64,000 bases of DNA from Tillandsia leiboldiana (GCA_029204045.2 JAQNDB010000231.1:1-64000), one strand, 5' to 3'; numbered from the stretch's first letter, positions 9,278 through 20,879 are shown. The notes: generated from the sequence alone by a model not told the origin. A program made the numbers and translations.

Positions 9278-10741
9278 ATGGTGATCACGTGGATCATCTT
9301 CCTACTTGCTGCCATGGTTCATGTCAAGGACACTGTCAAGCCCAAGAGGGCTAAGAAAGCAAAGAAAGCGAAAGATGATTCCGATACAGAGTCGGAAACG
9401 AAATCAATTGATTGGGATGAGCTTCAAGTTGAAGCAACAACACCCACTGCTTCGAAAGGAAAAGCTCCTGCGGAAACATCAAAAGCTTCAAAGCCTACTG
9501 CAGCTGAAAAAGGAAAAGCCCCTATGGATCCAAATCCAGTTGGGACAAGAAGAAAAACCGGTGCAAGAAAACGAGGCAGTGCTCAAGGAATCTCCATCGA
9601 GCAACCAGTTGCTAGACAGCCTTCTCCACAAGACTTCATCAGCTCCGCAAGAATCAAGGATTTTGAGAAGAGGGAATGCATTGGCGAGAGACATGTCAAT
9701 GTCAAACCAATGAAGGAACGATCTGCAGTCTTTGGGATTTTGTTTGACCAAGTTGGTCTTGCTCAAATTTGCAACTTCCCTGAGACTACTGGGTACTGTC
9801 CACACTCAGTTCGAATGTTTTATCAGAACGCTGCAAGTCTGATTGATCACGATGATGGACGTCGAGAATTTCACACTTTGGTTAAAAATATCAAAATCAA
9901 AGTCACACCCCAGCTGATTGGAGATGTGCTAGGTATGACAGCCAGAGCTGATGGACTCCATTACCTAAAAACTCAAAGCTTCAACGACAACTCCTGGAGA
10001 GTTGTAGTCAATGGAATTTGTGTTCCGGATACTTTGTCAACCGGAAATTCTGTTTTCTCTAAAGAGCTTCGACCAGAGTATCGGTATATAAACTTCATTG
10101 TCTGCTACAACATTCTTCCCAACATGAATACGAAGGTTCTTCGATGGGACAGGATGTTATTCCTTTATCTTCTTGGAAACCCGGCCGCATTGATGGGAGC
10201 AAACTTGAATATTCCTTATCTCATTTGGTCATGGATGGCGCGGTATGTGGAACACTCTCACCCCACAGAGAGACTACCATACCCAATGATAATCATGCGC
10301 ATCCTCAAAAAGTTTAAAGTCGATACAAGCGCAAGCTCATACATGTACAGTTTGGGCACCATTAATGAGACAACAATTGTGAAGTCTCTATCGACAAAAC
10401 AAGATGATCCTCCATCTCCTCCAATTCGACAAAGAGCTCGACCACAAGCAACTACTTCTACAGCTCCTGTTCCACCAGCACAGCAGGCACCTCCATCCAC
10501 CTCTGATGATGATGCTTCTGTCAGCTCAATCTTTAAAGAACAACAGCGACTCTCCAACGAACAAGAACGCATGTCTGTTGAGTTCGCTGAAATGAAGGAA
10601 GATCTCAAAGAAATCAAGAAAGAACAAGCTTTGATGGTCCAAGATCTTAGAGAAGTTAAGAAGGAACAAGCTTCTATGAACAAACGGATCAAGAAAATGT
10701 TTCAGAAGCTTGGGTGTATCAGCTCCGACGATTCTGCATAA
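9278..10741 (+). CDS. TE2 third ORF (Sirevirus envelope-like position)
   Basis: An intact 487-codon frame between pol and the 3' LTR. Residues 1-15 are hydrophobic (MVITWIIFLLAAMV), compatible with a signal anchor. Residues 20-120 are Lys/Ser/Thr/Pro-rich and basic. A folded domain follows at about 130-370 (HVNVKPMKERSAVFGILF, IPYLIWSWMARYVEH, LPYPMIIMRILKKF), resembling the plant 'putative transposon protein' family found in host and transposon proteins. After a Pro/Thr/Gln linker comes a heptad-like coiled coil (about 428-475: EQQRLSNEQERM, LKEIKKEQALM, LREVKKEQASM). Known: some Sireviruses carry an ORF here called envelope-like; function unproven. No furin site or C-terminal membrane anchor is obvious, so a nuclear or structural role is equally possible. 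It remains open while gag and protease are gone. The alternative start at residue 12 (MVHVKD) would drop the hydrophobic segment. Confidence 0.75.
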   Translation: MVITWIIFLLAAMVHVKDTVKPKRAKKAKKAKDDSDTESETKSIDWDELQVEATTPTASKGKAPAETSKASKPTAAEKGKAPMDPNPVGTRRKTGARKRGSAQGISIEQPVARQPSPQDFISSARIKDFEKRECIGERHVNVKPMKERSAVFGILFDQVGLAQICNFPETTGYCPHSVRMFYQNAASLIDHDDGRREFHTLVKNIKIKVTPQLIGDVLGMTARADGLHYLKTQSFNDNSWRVVVNGICVPDTLSTGNSVFSKELRPEYRYINFIVCYNILPNMNTKVLRWDRMLFLYLLGNPAALMGANLNIPYLIWSWMARYVEHSHPTERLPYPMIIMRILKKFKVDTSASSYMYSLGTINETTIVKSLSTKQDDPPSPPIRQRARPQATTSTAPVPPAQQAPPSTSDDDASVSSIFKEQQRLSNEQERMSVEFAEMKEDLKEIKKEQALMVQDLREVKKEQASMNKRIKKMFQKLGCISSDDSA

Positions 10742-11441
10742 AGTTTCTTTTTCTAATCTTTCTTTTGCAGGCTTTTAAGTTTTTGCATTTATGTTATTAT
10801 GCTCTCACGTTTCTTTATTTTGAATTATTTAACTCTCCTTAAATGTTGTATATTTGGCTTTGTTTGTGACAAAAAGGGGGAGAGAGTTTAGAGAGAACTT
10901 GAACAATGATGAACTTGAACAATGATGATGTGAAAACTGTGTGAATGTGTGAACATCAAGGTAAGTATCATTTCAACTTCAACTTTGGTTTTTTTTTATC
11001 TTGTGATTTGTGTGCATGTCTCTACTAACTATTCGACTAACTATTTGGGCATGTAATATGACTAACAAGTTAATGTTGGACTAACACTTTGTGACATTTG
11101 GTTTTTGATTGCTTAGAAGATATGTTGGTTTTTGACTATGATTCTCTTACATATCTGAATTCTCAAATGTCATGATGATCAGATAAACTCTATCTCTGTA
11201 CTTGGTTTTGTATGTTTCAATTCTTGAGGTATCTAACGATTCTTTTTGTCAAGAATGATTTCTTTGTGCAGAGAGTACAGATGTCTAAGTCTAGAGTCTG
11301 TTTTAGGAGTTTATCTCATATTTTTAAAATTTTTGGATCTCCATTGTAAATTTTTGTTGTATGGTGATAGCAACAAAAATATCTTTTTGAATTTTCTTTA
11401 GTGGATCTGTGTTTTGTCACGAAACCGCCAAAGGGGGAGAT
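10742..11441 (+). other. TE2 3' untranslated region with polypurine tracts
   Basis: AT-rich, with no gene. It holds a PPT-like AAAAAGGGGGAGAGA at 10871-10885 and the LTR-proximal PPT AAAGGGGGAGA at 11430-11440, one base before the LTR. Several PPT copies per element are a described Sirevirus trait. Confidence 0.75.
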
Positions 11442-12812
11442 TGTTACGGAATTTGAGTTGGCGTAATTTCGTGAAAGGTTCAAGTCTTGAAGATTGAATG
11501 TGAAGAAGGTTGGATCATTTAAGTCAATCTCAAGAAAGAAGAATTCAAAAGGATCAGGTATGTTTAACTAAAGATTTTTGGTGATCCGAATACTTCTTGT
11601 AGTGTAGAAACACCTGGAAGAATTTTTCATTGCATAAAAATCAAAAACTGGACATGGGACATGTTCAGGATCCGGATCAGATATTCCAATCCGGATCCCG
11701 AAGGGTGTTCGTTCATACACTGGTTCAATCCGGATCGCAGCAACCCATGATCCGGATCCCGAACACTAGTTTTACCTTTTTACTTGCACGATCCGGATCA
11801 GGATTTGCAATCCGGATCCCGAACGTTGATGTTTGGTGAAACTGTATGAACGATCCGGATCAGCCATTTCGATCCGGATCCCGAACCATCGTTTTTCTGG
11901 AAACCGTCTTTCTTGCCACTGCAATCCGGATCGCCCAAATCCGATCCGGATCGCCGTCCGTAAAAATTCCAGAAATGGTAGGTTTTTGATTCTTATCTCC
12001 TTCCTAGGGTTTCTAACCTATAAATAGACCCTATGATTCATTTTTCTAGGGGAATCCAGTTAATCCAAAAAGAGGCCGATAAAAGAAAAATAGCCGTCAT
12101 ATTCAAATATCATTTTATACGGCCTAAGATCCACATATAGAGAAGAAAGGAAATCATTAGATATTACTCTATGTTTCTTCATCTATATTGATTAGTTTGA
12201 TTCTAGGTTTTCATACTCACATCTTGAGTTGAATCAAACTAATGAATACTTAGATGGTATTTCCTATCTATCTTTGATCTAAGTATTCGGCGGATCATCA
12301 CCACCCAAAAACAACGATTTCCCCAAAATCGGCGCGTGGACTCGCGTGTCCTTGTGGATTCAAGGTTCAACCGCTCTCGCGGATTCGGAGCGAGGTACGT
12401 TCGTGGATTCGAAGCGTGCTACTGGGTGAAGACCGTGGATTCGGTCGGACGTCGTGGACTCGACGTTGGACGCCGTGGATTCGGCGTTGGACGCAGATCG
12501 TGGATTCGAGACGCGTTATGGAACGAGCGGAGAAGATCAACTAGGAGCGTATGGTAAAAGGTTGAGTCGTCTGTGAGTACGTTAAATCACCTTGTACGTG
12601 TGTCAATTCTAGTGGATTTCACCGTGTTATCGGTCCCGTGGTTTTTTACTCCGGTTTGGAGTTTTTCCACGTAAAAATCTTGCGTGTTCATTTTTATTTC
12701 CGCATTGGGTTTTATTGCGCAATGATTTTTTGAGTGTTTATTGTTTACACCTATTCACCCCCCTCTAGGTGTTTTTTCCCCTATTTAGATCTATATTTCA
12801 TATAACCCAACA
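11442..12812 (+). repeat. TE2 3' LTR (1.37 kb, copia)
   Basis: It begins TGTTACGGAATTTGAG after the PPT and ends TATAACCCAACA. U3 holds ten [GA]ATCCGGATC sites at 11669-11952, six of them exact GATCCGGATC. A TATA box TATAAATA lies at 12019-12026. Downstream is a run of CGTGGATTCG-type repeats (12335-12510). The flank from 12813 is TE3 gag in reverse, so TE2 inserted into TE3 (expected target duplication aattc). Confidence 0.9.
11669..11952 (+). promoter_or_regulatory. TE2 LTR palindrome array and promoter
   Basis: Exact GATCCGGATC at 11669, 11749, 11790, 11852, 11871 and 11943, with AATCCGGATC variants between them, often followed by CCGAAC. TATA box 66 bp downstream. Likely U3 enhancer; the binding factor is unknown. 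Confidence 0.65.
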
Positions 12813-12961
12813 AATTCAGTTGGATTAGACCATCCTAATTCAATTGATTGCCACACCCGTTCGTCGATGGAAATTAAAAAGGCTTTCATCCGTACTTTCC
12901 AGTACGCATAATTTGTTCCATCGAAGAACGGAGGTCTGTTGATGTTTCCACCTTCAACCAT
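12813..12961 (-). pseudogene. gag: TE3 gag N-terminal fragment (copia)
   Basis: The minus strand from ATG 12961-12959 reads MVEGGNINRPPFFDGTNY, then WKVRMKAFL, for 49 codons without a stop, the usual start of a Ty1/copia gag. It is cut at 12813 by the TE2 LTR. The remainder is expected left of the window. This also shows what the missing N terminus of TE2 gag probably looks like, since both belong to one family. Confidence 0.85.
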
Positions 12962-12980
12962 TGTTTACAACCCTATTCCC

Positions 12981-12992
12981 GCTCTGATACCA
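12981..12992 (-). other. TE3 primer binding site (tRNA-iMet type)
   Basis: The minus strand reads TGGTATCAGAGC two bases inside the LTR end, a full 12-base match to the initiator-Met tRNA 3' end. Confidence 0.88.
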
Positions 12993-12994
12993 CT

Positions 12995-14339
12995 TGTCGG
13001 GTTATGTATAATTGGATCTAAATAGGGGAAAAAACACCTAGAGGGGGGTGAATAGGTGTAAACAATAAACACTCAAAAATCTTTGTGATATAAAACCCAA
13101 TGCGGAAAAATAAATAACACGCAGAGATTTTTACGTGGAAAACTCCAAACCGGAGTAAAAAACCACGGGACCGATAACACGGTGAAATCCACTAGAATTA
13201 AACACGTACAAGGTGATATACCGTACTCACAGACGACTCAACCTTTTCCATACGCTCCTAGTTGATCTTCTCCGCTCGCTCCATGACGCTTCTCGAATCC
13301 ACGATGTGCGTCCAACGCCGAATCCACAGCGTCCAACGTCGAGTCCACGACGTCCGACCGAATCCACGGTCTTCACCCAGTAGCACGCTTCGAATCCACG
13401 AACGTACCTCGCTCCGAATCCACGAGAGCGGTAGCACCTTGAATCCACAAGGCCACGCGAGTCCACGCGCCGATTTTGGGGTAAATTGTTGTTTTTTGGG
13501 TGGTGATGATCCGCCGAATACTTAGATTAGAAATAGATCGGAAATACCATCTAAGTATTCATTGATTTGATTCAACTCAAAATGTGAGTATGAAAACCTA
13601 GAATCAAATCAATCAATATAGATGAAGAAACATAAGATAGAATCTATGATTTCCTTTCTTCTCTATATGTGGATCTTAGGCCGTATATAAGATGACGGCT
13701 TTTTGGTTTAGCGGCTTCTTTTTGGATTAACCCTAGAAAAAGAATCATAGGGTCTATTTATAGGTTAGAAACCCTTGGAAAAAGATAAGGATCAAAAACT
13801 ATCTTTTTCTAGAAATTTTCATGATGACGATCCGGATCGGAGATCGGCGATCCGGATTGCAGTAGCGAGAAAAACAGATTCCAGAAAAACGAAGGTTCGG
13901 GATCCGGATCGAAGTGCTTGATCCGGATCATTCATACAGTTCGCCAAACATCAACGTTCGGGATCCGGATTGCAGTAGCCTGATCCGGATCGCTCAAATA
14001 AAATGGTAAACCCAGTGTTCGGGATCCGGATCAAGGGAAGCTACGATCCGGATTGAACTGATGTATGAACGAACCACCTTCGGGATCCGGATTGCAAAGC
14101 CTGATCCGGATCCTGAACATGTCCCATGTCCAGTTTTTGATAATTATGCAATTACAAGTTCATCCAAGTGTTTCTACACTATAAGAAGTATTCGGATCAC
14201 CAAAGATATTAAGTTCAACATACCTGATCCTTTTGAATTCTTCTTTCTTGAGATTGAGTTATATGATCCAACCTTCTTTACCTTCAATCTTCAAGACTTA
14301 ACCGAATTCACAAAATACGCCAACTTAAATTCCGTAACA
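12995..14339 (-). repeat. TE3 5' LTR (1.35 kb, copia)
   Basis: It is the reverse-oriented homologue of 11442-12812: starts TGTTACGGAATTTAAG at 14339 and ends TAACCCGACA at 12995. It has the same GATCCGGATC array (13831-14120), TATA box (13755-13762 as TATTTATA) and CGTGGATTCG repeats (13230-13460). The flank from 14340 is TE4 pol, so TE3 inserted into TE4 (expected target duplication ccggc). TE2 and TE3 LTRs face each other and could form a large hairpin. Confidence 0.9.
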
Positions 14340-15827
14340 CCGGCGGGTACAGTCGCACAATTTCTGACACTGGTGGTCAGACCTACCTTGCTTGACAGAA
14401 TTCACGAGGGGCAGTCGACTGATGACCAACTCTAGCTGGTGCGAAGTAGAGTAACTGCCGACCAAGAAGGTGATTTCACAGTAAACTCCGAAGGCACGAT
14501 ACGATTTCGGGGACGAATCTGCGTGCCGGATCTACCGAAACTCAAAGAGGAAATCCTGCGGGAGGCGCATACTGCTCCATATGCAGCACACCCCGGGGGA
14601 ACGAAGATGTACGAGGACGTCAAACAGACCTTCTGGTGGCCCAAAATGAAGGGAGACGTGACTCGGTTTGTGGCACACTGCCTGGTGTGCCAATGGGTGA
14701 AGGCCGAGCACCAGCGTCCGGCAGGAAAATTGCAACCCTTACCGGTGCCCGAGTGGAAGTGGGACATGATTACCATGGATTTTGTGACCGGGTTCCCGAG
14801 ATCGTCACAGGGACACGATGCAATATGGGTGATTGTGGACCGTCTGACGAAATCGGCCCACTTTCTGCCCATACACACGACATGGACGCGGGAACGACTG
14901 GCACAAACCTACATCAACGAGATAGTAAGGTTGCATGGGGTGCCGACATCCATCACGTCGGACAGGGACACGCGATTTGTGTCAAACTTTTGGCAGAGCC
15001 TGCAGCGAGCAATGGGAACCAAGTTGCACTTCAGTACGGCTTTTCACCCGCAGACCGATGGACAATCAGAGCGGGTGATACAAATTGTGGAGGACATGCT
15101 TCGAGTATGCGTTTTGGGCTTGGGCGAAGGGTGGGCACGGTGTTTGCCCCTAGTGGAATTTGCCTACAATAACAGTTACCAGGCCAGCATTCAGATAGCA
15201 CCATACGAGGCCCTGTACGGGCGCCGCTGTCGGTCTCCAATATGCTGGGACGACTTGGGTGAGCGTAAGTTTTTGGGCCCAGATTTGGTGGAGGAGACCG
15301 AAGCAAAGGTGCGATTGATTAGACAAAGGCTACTGACCGCCCAGAGCAGACAGAAAAGCTACGCGGACAACAGACGCCGAGACTTAGAGTTCATGGTGGG
15401 TGAGCATGCGTTACTCCGAGTTTCGCCCTCCAAGGGGAACCGACGCTTCGGCATAAAGGGAAAGTTAAGCCCGAGGTACGTAGGACCGTTCGAGATCCTA
15501 GAACGCGTAGGACCAGCGGCGTACCGATTAGCCCTGCCGCCGAACCTCGAACGAGTCCATAACGTGTTCCATGTCTCAATGCTCCGGAAGTATCTAGCTG
15601 ATCCCTCTCACGCCTTGGATGCCTCCACCATCGAGTTGCGAGAGGATTTAAGCGTCGAGGAGACGCCGGTGCGGATTTTGGCGAGAGAGGACAAGAAGTT
15701 GCGCAAACAAACAATCCCCTATGTAAAGGTCCAGTGGAGCAACCGCGAAGAGCGCGAGGCGACTTGGGAACTGGAATCGAAGATGAGAGAATGTTTTCCC
15801 GAATTGATTAGTGGGGTTTGTACTTAA
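14340..15827 (+). pseudogene. pol: TE4 pol 3' part: integrase with chromodomain-like end (Ty3, Tekay type)
   Basis: One frame runs from the TE3 boundary to the stop at 15825-15827, broken only by TAG at 14433-14435. At the matching codon TE10 keeps CAG, so this is a single C-to-T change. Integrase HHCC zinc domain: His residues in HTAPYAAHPGG and HCLVCQ. DDE core: Asp codon 14778 (MDFVTGFP), Asp 14961 (SDRDTRF), Glu 15069 (GQSERVIQ), with DD35E spacing. Then a conserved GPFEILERVG segment and a chromodomain-like tail (VKVQWSNREEREATWELES). Integrase inserts the cDNA, and the chromodomain-like end may steer it to heterochromatin (family knowledge). Upstream RH, RT, PR and gag are absent because TE3 interrupts; they should lie left of the window. 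Apart from the stop the frame is well preserved, so TE4 was probably functional recently. Confidence 0.88.
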
Positions 15828-16144
15828 GTTTCGGGACGAAACTTTTTATAAAGTGTGAGTGGTGTAGTGATCCGGCCCTTAGGGGTATTTTTGACTCACA
15901 TCTAAACTATTTAAGCCCTTAAGTGGAATAAAATTATTTAATTGTTAAAAGTTGGCCAGTGTGTGGTGCTGATATTTTTCTGCGATAGAGCGCGGAAAAT
16001 GATGGCCGACGGTGCGATCGGATCTGAAATCCGATGTCGGGATCTCCCGGAACGGAATTCTTAGTGATACGGTGATTAGTCATGCATCGGAATCCGTGCG
16101 AAATATCTTGCACCCATTGGAGATAAGGTGGGTTATCTCGTAGG

Positions 16145-16172
16145 GGATAATTAATTAATTAATTAATTATCC
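16145..16172. promoter_or_regulatory. 28-bp perfect AT palindrome in TE4 U3
   Basis: GGATAA, then TTAA/ATTA repeats, then TTATCC form an exact palindrome with several TAATTA cores. TE10 has the related 30-bp inverted repeat at 62175-62204. Could bind homeodomain factors or extrude as a cruciform. Confidence 0.5.
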
Positions 16173-17119
16173 GATGACGGAAAATAGAATTTTCTTACGT
16201 ACGAGTTGGAAACTAAATAAATTAATAATAAGAGGATAAATAAACCCCTTACCGGAAGGAAAACCCTAATTTAAATTACCGCCTCCTCAAACCCTTCCCT
16301 CTCGTGCGTACCGAAAACCAAAGATAAGAGAACCCTAACCGGAGGAGAGGAGAAGGAAAGAAAAAGAAAGCGGAGGAACCCGATCGCCCCGATTGACGTC
16401 CGGAGACCGGAAAACGAGACACCATCATCTACGGGGAGCAGATCCGGATCTCCAACGCCACGAGAACCAAGATCGGTTCTTTATTTTCGATAGATTGAGG
16501 TTAGTGGTCATTAATCCTTTCGTAAAATTAATCGGGGGTTTTCTGTGTTTTTGTAAGGTCATTTTAATCGGTACATCGATCACGGATTTTTGTGGGTTTT
16601 GATCAATGTTTTATTCTCGTTCTTGATCGGGTGTGATCGATGATTTTTATCGGATTTAATCGGTGGTCTTTAATCGATCCTTTGATTGACTTCTGATCGA
16701 TGTTTTGGTTGTTCGTCGATCGTTGGTTAGTCGTTACATTTATCCCGTATTTATTCGGGAATTTTTGGGGGTGTTTGGTAAGATCATAGTGGGTTAACGG
16801 GAGGCCGCCGCCGCCGTTTTTAAACGGGAGGCCGCCGCCACCGTTACCATGATCGCGGGGTCTTCGCCGGAGTCCCACGGGAGCGAAAACGGGGAAGAAA
16901 TCGCGAAACGGGAGCAAAAACGGAGGAAGAAACGCGGAATTAGGGTTTACTGTTCCTGCCGTACAGCCGCGGTCCACGGGCTGAGGCGTGCACCCGGCGC
17001 ACACCTCGCGGCGCGGAAGCCGCGGACCCGGTGCACGCTTCGCCGTGCACCGGCCCAGCCCGCAGGAGCGGTCCACGTTCAGGCGTGCGCCCGGTGCTGG
17101 CGCCGCGACCCGAAGCTGT

Positions 17120-17446
17120 GAGCCCGGTGCACGCTCGGGTTGTGCACCGGCCCGGCCCGAAACGCGCGGCGCACGCTTCCTGCGTGCACCCGGCGCATGT
17201 CGCAGTCGCCTGTCGCCGTAAACCCGGTCCACGGTTGCCCCTGTGCACCACCCGACAGCCCAAAGTTCGGTGGCACCCGACAACCCGAGCGTGAGCCCGG
17301 TGCACGCTCGGGTTGTGCACCGGCCCGGCCCAAAACGCGCGGCGCACGCTTCCTGCGTGCACCCGGCGCATGCCGCAGTCGCCTGTCGCCGTAAACCCGG
17401 TCCACGGTTGCCCCTGTGCACCACCCGACAGCCCAAAGTTCGGTGG
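17120..17446 (+). repeat. 173-bp tandem duplication in TE4 LTR
   Basis: Two 154-bp copies (17120-17273 and 17293-17446) are separated by 19 bp. They are nearly identical and rich in GTGCACC and CCCGG motifs. This is the TE4-specific GC-rich array. Confidence 0.9.
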
Positions 17447-18236
17447 CTCCGTTTGGGTCCGTTTTTCCACCGTTTTGAGCGCCGTCTTCGCCGTTGGGAT
17501 CACAATCTCCGCGGTTTTCTTGGCATGGCCACTTGGGATCTTTTTGGTCACTGTTTTATTATGTCGGGTGCTAATTTCGCCGACGCTCTGCGCCTCGACG
17601 AAATCGTCGGGGGCGCGCCGTCGGGTCTCTTTTCTCATCATTTCCGCCGTCGGGGCCTTCTTGGTTTTAACCATTGACGTCCCGAGTGGGCTACCGGTTG
17701 AGGATTGAGTTTTGTTGGATTTCCGTTAGCGGTTTTGGGTTCCGACGGAGTTCGCGACGAAATAGTCGCGGTCCGGTTGTTGTTAGTCTTCGATGTTACC
17801 GGTTTGAGCTAAGTGTGCGGTGTTACTTGACGGTTTTGATTTGTTGGGTTTTTGATTGACGTCGCGATCCTCTAGGTGCAGTGATTTCGGTTTTGGTGGG
17901 TTCATTGTTACAGTGGTTGGGACCACTGATGTTACCTGATTAGGGTAAGGTGTTAATTTGTGCCTTTGGTTGTTCCGTTAGGCCGCGTGAAGTTCCGATT
18001 GCTTAAGAGGGTCTTGGGAGCGGTCGTATATCTTCATTCCAGGTGGGTACGGTTGCTATAAGTGCAACAAGTGCAGTAAGTGCATCTATCATCATTAAAA
18101 TGCTCTTAATTTGTCTAACAAAGTAGATGGACAGTTTAACCTTTCGCATAATTGTGTTTTATCTAACAATTGAAGCGGCTACGGTCGCGGTGCTAAATAC
18201 ACGCCGATCTCGGCAAATCTGTTTCGGATGCTGCAC

Positions 18237-18270
18237 GTACACAGGCGGATTGGCCTCCGCATGGGTGTAC
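18237..18270 (+). other. SL1 stem-loop in TE4 LTR
   Basis: Outer stem GTACAC/GTGTAC, inner stem GCGGA/TCCGC, loop TTGGCC. It is followed by CTTTTCCGGAGAAG and GGTC-TTTTT-GACC. Three base pairs differ from TE7 by compensatory change. Confidence 0.75.
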
Positions 18271-19030
18271 TTTTCCGGAGAAGTGGTCTTTTTGACCCGT
18301 GTACCTCACAAAGGGGTGGGTGCCGTGAGGACCTCTTCGCGCCCGCTGAAAATAGCACACCAGCACCGTGAAGAGGTTAAAAGCATCAAAAAGGTGTTTG
18401 CGCACGAGGGGAGACTTTAGTCTCTCCGACAGGTACTCTGGGGTTGGTGCCCAACTTAATTGACAAATCTGGGGTTGGTGCCCAGCTTAATTATGTACAG
18501 GGTTTTAGCGAAAGGTTCCGGTGTAATCGGTTTGCTCCTTATTCTCTTTTGATACTTAGACATCTACTTTGTTTGTCACTGACTTTACTCACTCCATGAC
18601 AGGTGTTACGAGGTGCGTTAGCCGGGAGGGCGGTGAGACTGCGTCGCGAGGACCGTAGTCAGGATACTTGGGTTTTTATCTCGTTTTCCTTATACTTTAA
18701 ATAGTTAATTTGATTATGGATCTTATTAGTCGTGGACATGTATTAGATAGCACTGTGGATGAGATGTACCTATGCGTTTTAGTTACTTTCAGTGATGTTT
18801 TCTTATGCGGCACGCTTTCAGGAAAAGCCAAATGATTTCGAAAATGTTTTCTCAAAATGAAGTGCCGTGTGGGCACGGGTTTTGCAACCGCTGGTTTTAT
18901 CCTTTCCAAACGGTGACGCGGCTTTTATAACATTAGTTAAATTACTGTACTCTGTTTGACGATGTATGTCTATTGTATGGTTGATGGTTAGTGTATGATG
19001 TTGTAAACGAAGCGCATGTTGTAAATGAGA

Positions 19031-19089
19031 CGCCGTGCATATACAAAGGAGACTCTGTCCGTGGGCAGAGAGAATTTGTGTATGTGGCG
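19031..19089 (+). other. SL2 stem-loop in TE4 LTR
   Basis: Arms CGCCGTGCATATACAAAGG and TTTGTGTATGTGGCG with an inner CTCTG/CAGAG stem; it ends 106 nt before the LTR end. The ACAAA/TTTGT pairs replace ACAGG/CCTGT of TE1. Confidence 0.75.
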
Positions 19090-19195
19090 GTCTGGCACGC
19101 ACCGGGGATGAGGTTTAAGTTACCTTGTTAAGAAAAAAAAATAATACACGCAACTTTCCGCTTTGAAAGACTCAGAAACCCCCGGGGGCGTGACA

Positions 19196-20879
19196 CCGAT
19201 AGGCAGAAATTTTCCGCCGGCGGGGAGGCAGACTCCGACGCCTAAGGGTGGCGTCAATGTGGCACTCGGAGCAGATCGATAGACTCCAGTGGCTGATAGC
19301 GCAGCAAGCTGAGGCTGCATAAGTGACGCATGAGTATACGGCGTCGCCGCATGTTGGGGCGACAGTAGAAAGGGTGGCAGTGGCCACCGAGTTTTTGTCG
19401 GCGCACCCCGCACCTTCAGCAGGGGGTGTCATAAGCTTGTGTCAGCTGGATTGCTGACAAAGTGTGGTTAGTAGGGTCCAGTGAGAGACCGAGTTGTAGA
19501 ACGCTGGTGATCGCTATGTTGCGAGAACCAAGTAAATATGTCCTAAGAGTTAGGGCAAGAAGGATTTACGGGCCTAGAGTAGGCTTCAAGATGCGTGGAT
19601 CTCTCGATAGAGCGAGAGTTTACTAGCGCCGTTCTGATGAATGGGTGTAATGGCAAGGATTGCCACCGCAGGATTTGTGTGTTAATCACCAGAATGGTGA
19701 ACTGTTATTATGGTGCCTCGACCCAGTTGGGAGAGTGCACAAAGAGCCGTAGGGGTACGTAAGCGAATCGCTTAACGCTGGATTTTCTGCGAGTTAGCAT
19801 GGGGGCGTGGGACGCCCAACTGTTTGGGTGCTCATGGAGCACAAGTATTGTTTAGCCAGAGAGAGCTGATTAGGTGGCATAGTAGCCTTTGCCCAGTGGA
19901 GCCAGTGGTGACAGAGAGTTTGGGTCGTAGATTGACGACTTGTTAGTTGGTTTTGCTCAGTGAGCATAGTGGTCGCGTGGCGACGATTGGCGGGTTCGCT
20001 TGGGGACGATCCGTGCCTGGACCATGTTTGTGGACTGTGGACCTGTAGCCCAGTGGGCAGGCGCAGTCAGCTGTGAGAGACAGCGGCCCGAGACCTGATG
20101 GCGGGGCATGATAGAGATTTGGTCGGGACGGTAGTCCGAGCGATGACCCGGGAATGTGGAATGCCACGTGTGAGCATTGAGGCTATTAGTACATTAAGAG
20201 TGGGATATGACCAGGCCGTAGAGCTAGTGGTGATTGAGGTACTGTAGCTCCTAGTGGGAGTGTTGGTGTAGTAATCCTAGGTGAGGATCTACCCGTATGA
20301 CGATTGGGTCTGTGTGCTAGTGAGAGCTATTATACAGAGTTGGACTGGTTGGGCTATAGGCCCCTATTGGACCGTGGTTTGTGGACCTATTAGTAGTCCG
20401 AGATATCGGGTTAGCTGATAACCCCTGGACTTAGAGCGCTAGCAGCGTGTGAGATAGTTGAGGACTTGTGGATTGGCCTTTGCACTCCACATTAGGCAGC
20501 AGAGTGACCGGAAAATGCGGTAAATGTAATTAGTTGCAGATGCAACCTCCTTGTGAAAGATAAGATGATCGCGGAATTAAAGTGAAGATTTCGCAAGATG
20601 AGACTTCGCCATTTGTGGCAATTGAGAGAGCAAGTGCTCAAATGTGTCTCTCACCTATTTGGTGAAGGTGGCCAGACACCAGGTCTGAGTTGTCCCTGAG
20701 TTGAGATAGGGATCCAGGAATAAGCTGCTCGTGTAATTGTGGGCGAGCAGGCAATGTGATGCCGGTCACGAGGTTCAGTGAGCCCAGTAGTGAGGGCAAG
20801 ATTTCCTCCCTCTCGATCAAGTAGGAGTCGAGATGTGATTCAAGTTTCGAGGACGAAACATATTTTAAGGGGGGTAGAA
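19196..20879 (+). other. TE5 internal remnant, mostly non-coding
   Basis: It lies between the TE4 insertion and TE5's own PPT (AAGGGGGGTAGAA, 20867-20879). The first 250 bases read a gag-like, stop-interrupted frame (EQIDRLQWLIAQQAEAA near 19270). The rest has no recognisable RT or integrase, though the pol-end motif TTTCGAGGACGAAAC is present at 20845-20859. Either TE5 is a non-autonomous (LARD-like) element or its pol was deleted. I see no host gene. Confidence 0.5.

Larger units (their letters stand above)
15863..19195 (+). repeat. TE4 3' LTR (3.33 kb)
   Basis: It begins TGTAGTGATCCGG, 35 bp after the pol stop and the TTTCGGGACGAAAC motif typical of this group, and ends GGGGCGTGACA. In order: a 28-bp perfect AT palindrome (16145-16172), a GC-rich region with a 173-bp tandem duplication (17120-17446), SL1 (18237-18270) and SL2 (19031-19089). 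The flank from 19196 is the interior of TE5 (expected target duplication ccgat). No gene is seen; open frames at 16600-17700 are repeats. Confidence 0.88.

Noticed and set aside
9278..10741. Calling the third ORF a true viral envelope
   Set aside because: Only a hydrophobic N terminus and a coiled coil are visible; no cleavage site or C-terminal membrane anchor. Reported as envelope-like by position only.
14061..14435. 124-codon frame spanning the TE3 LTR and TE4 pol
   Set aside because: A chance fusion across an insertion boundary; only the part after 14340 is pol.
16603..17708. Open frames up to 277 codons in 16.6-17.7 kb
   Set aside because: They cover the 173-bp tandem duplication of the TE4 LTR; compositional.
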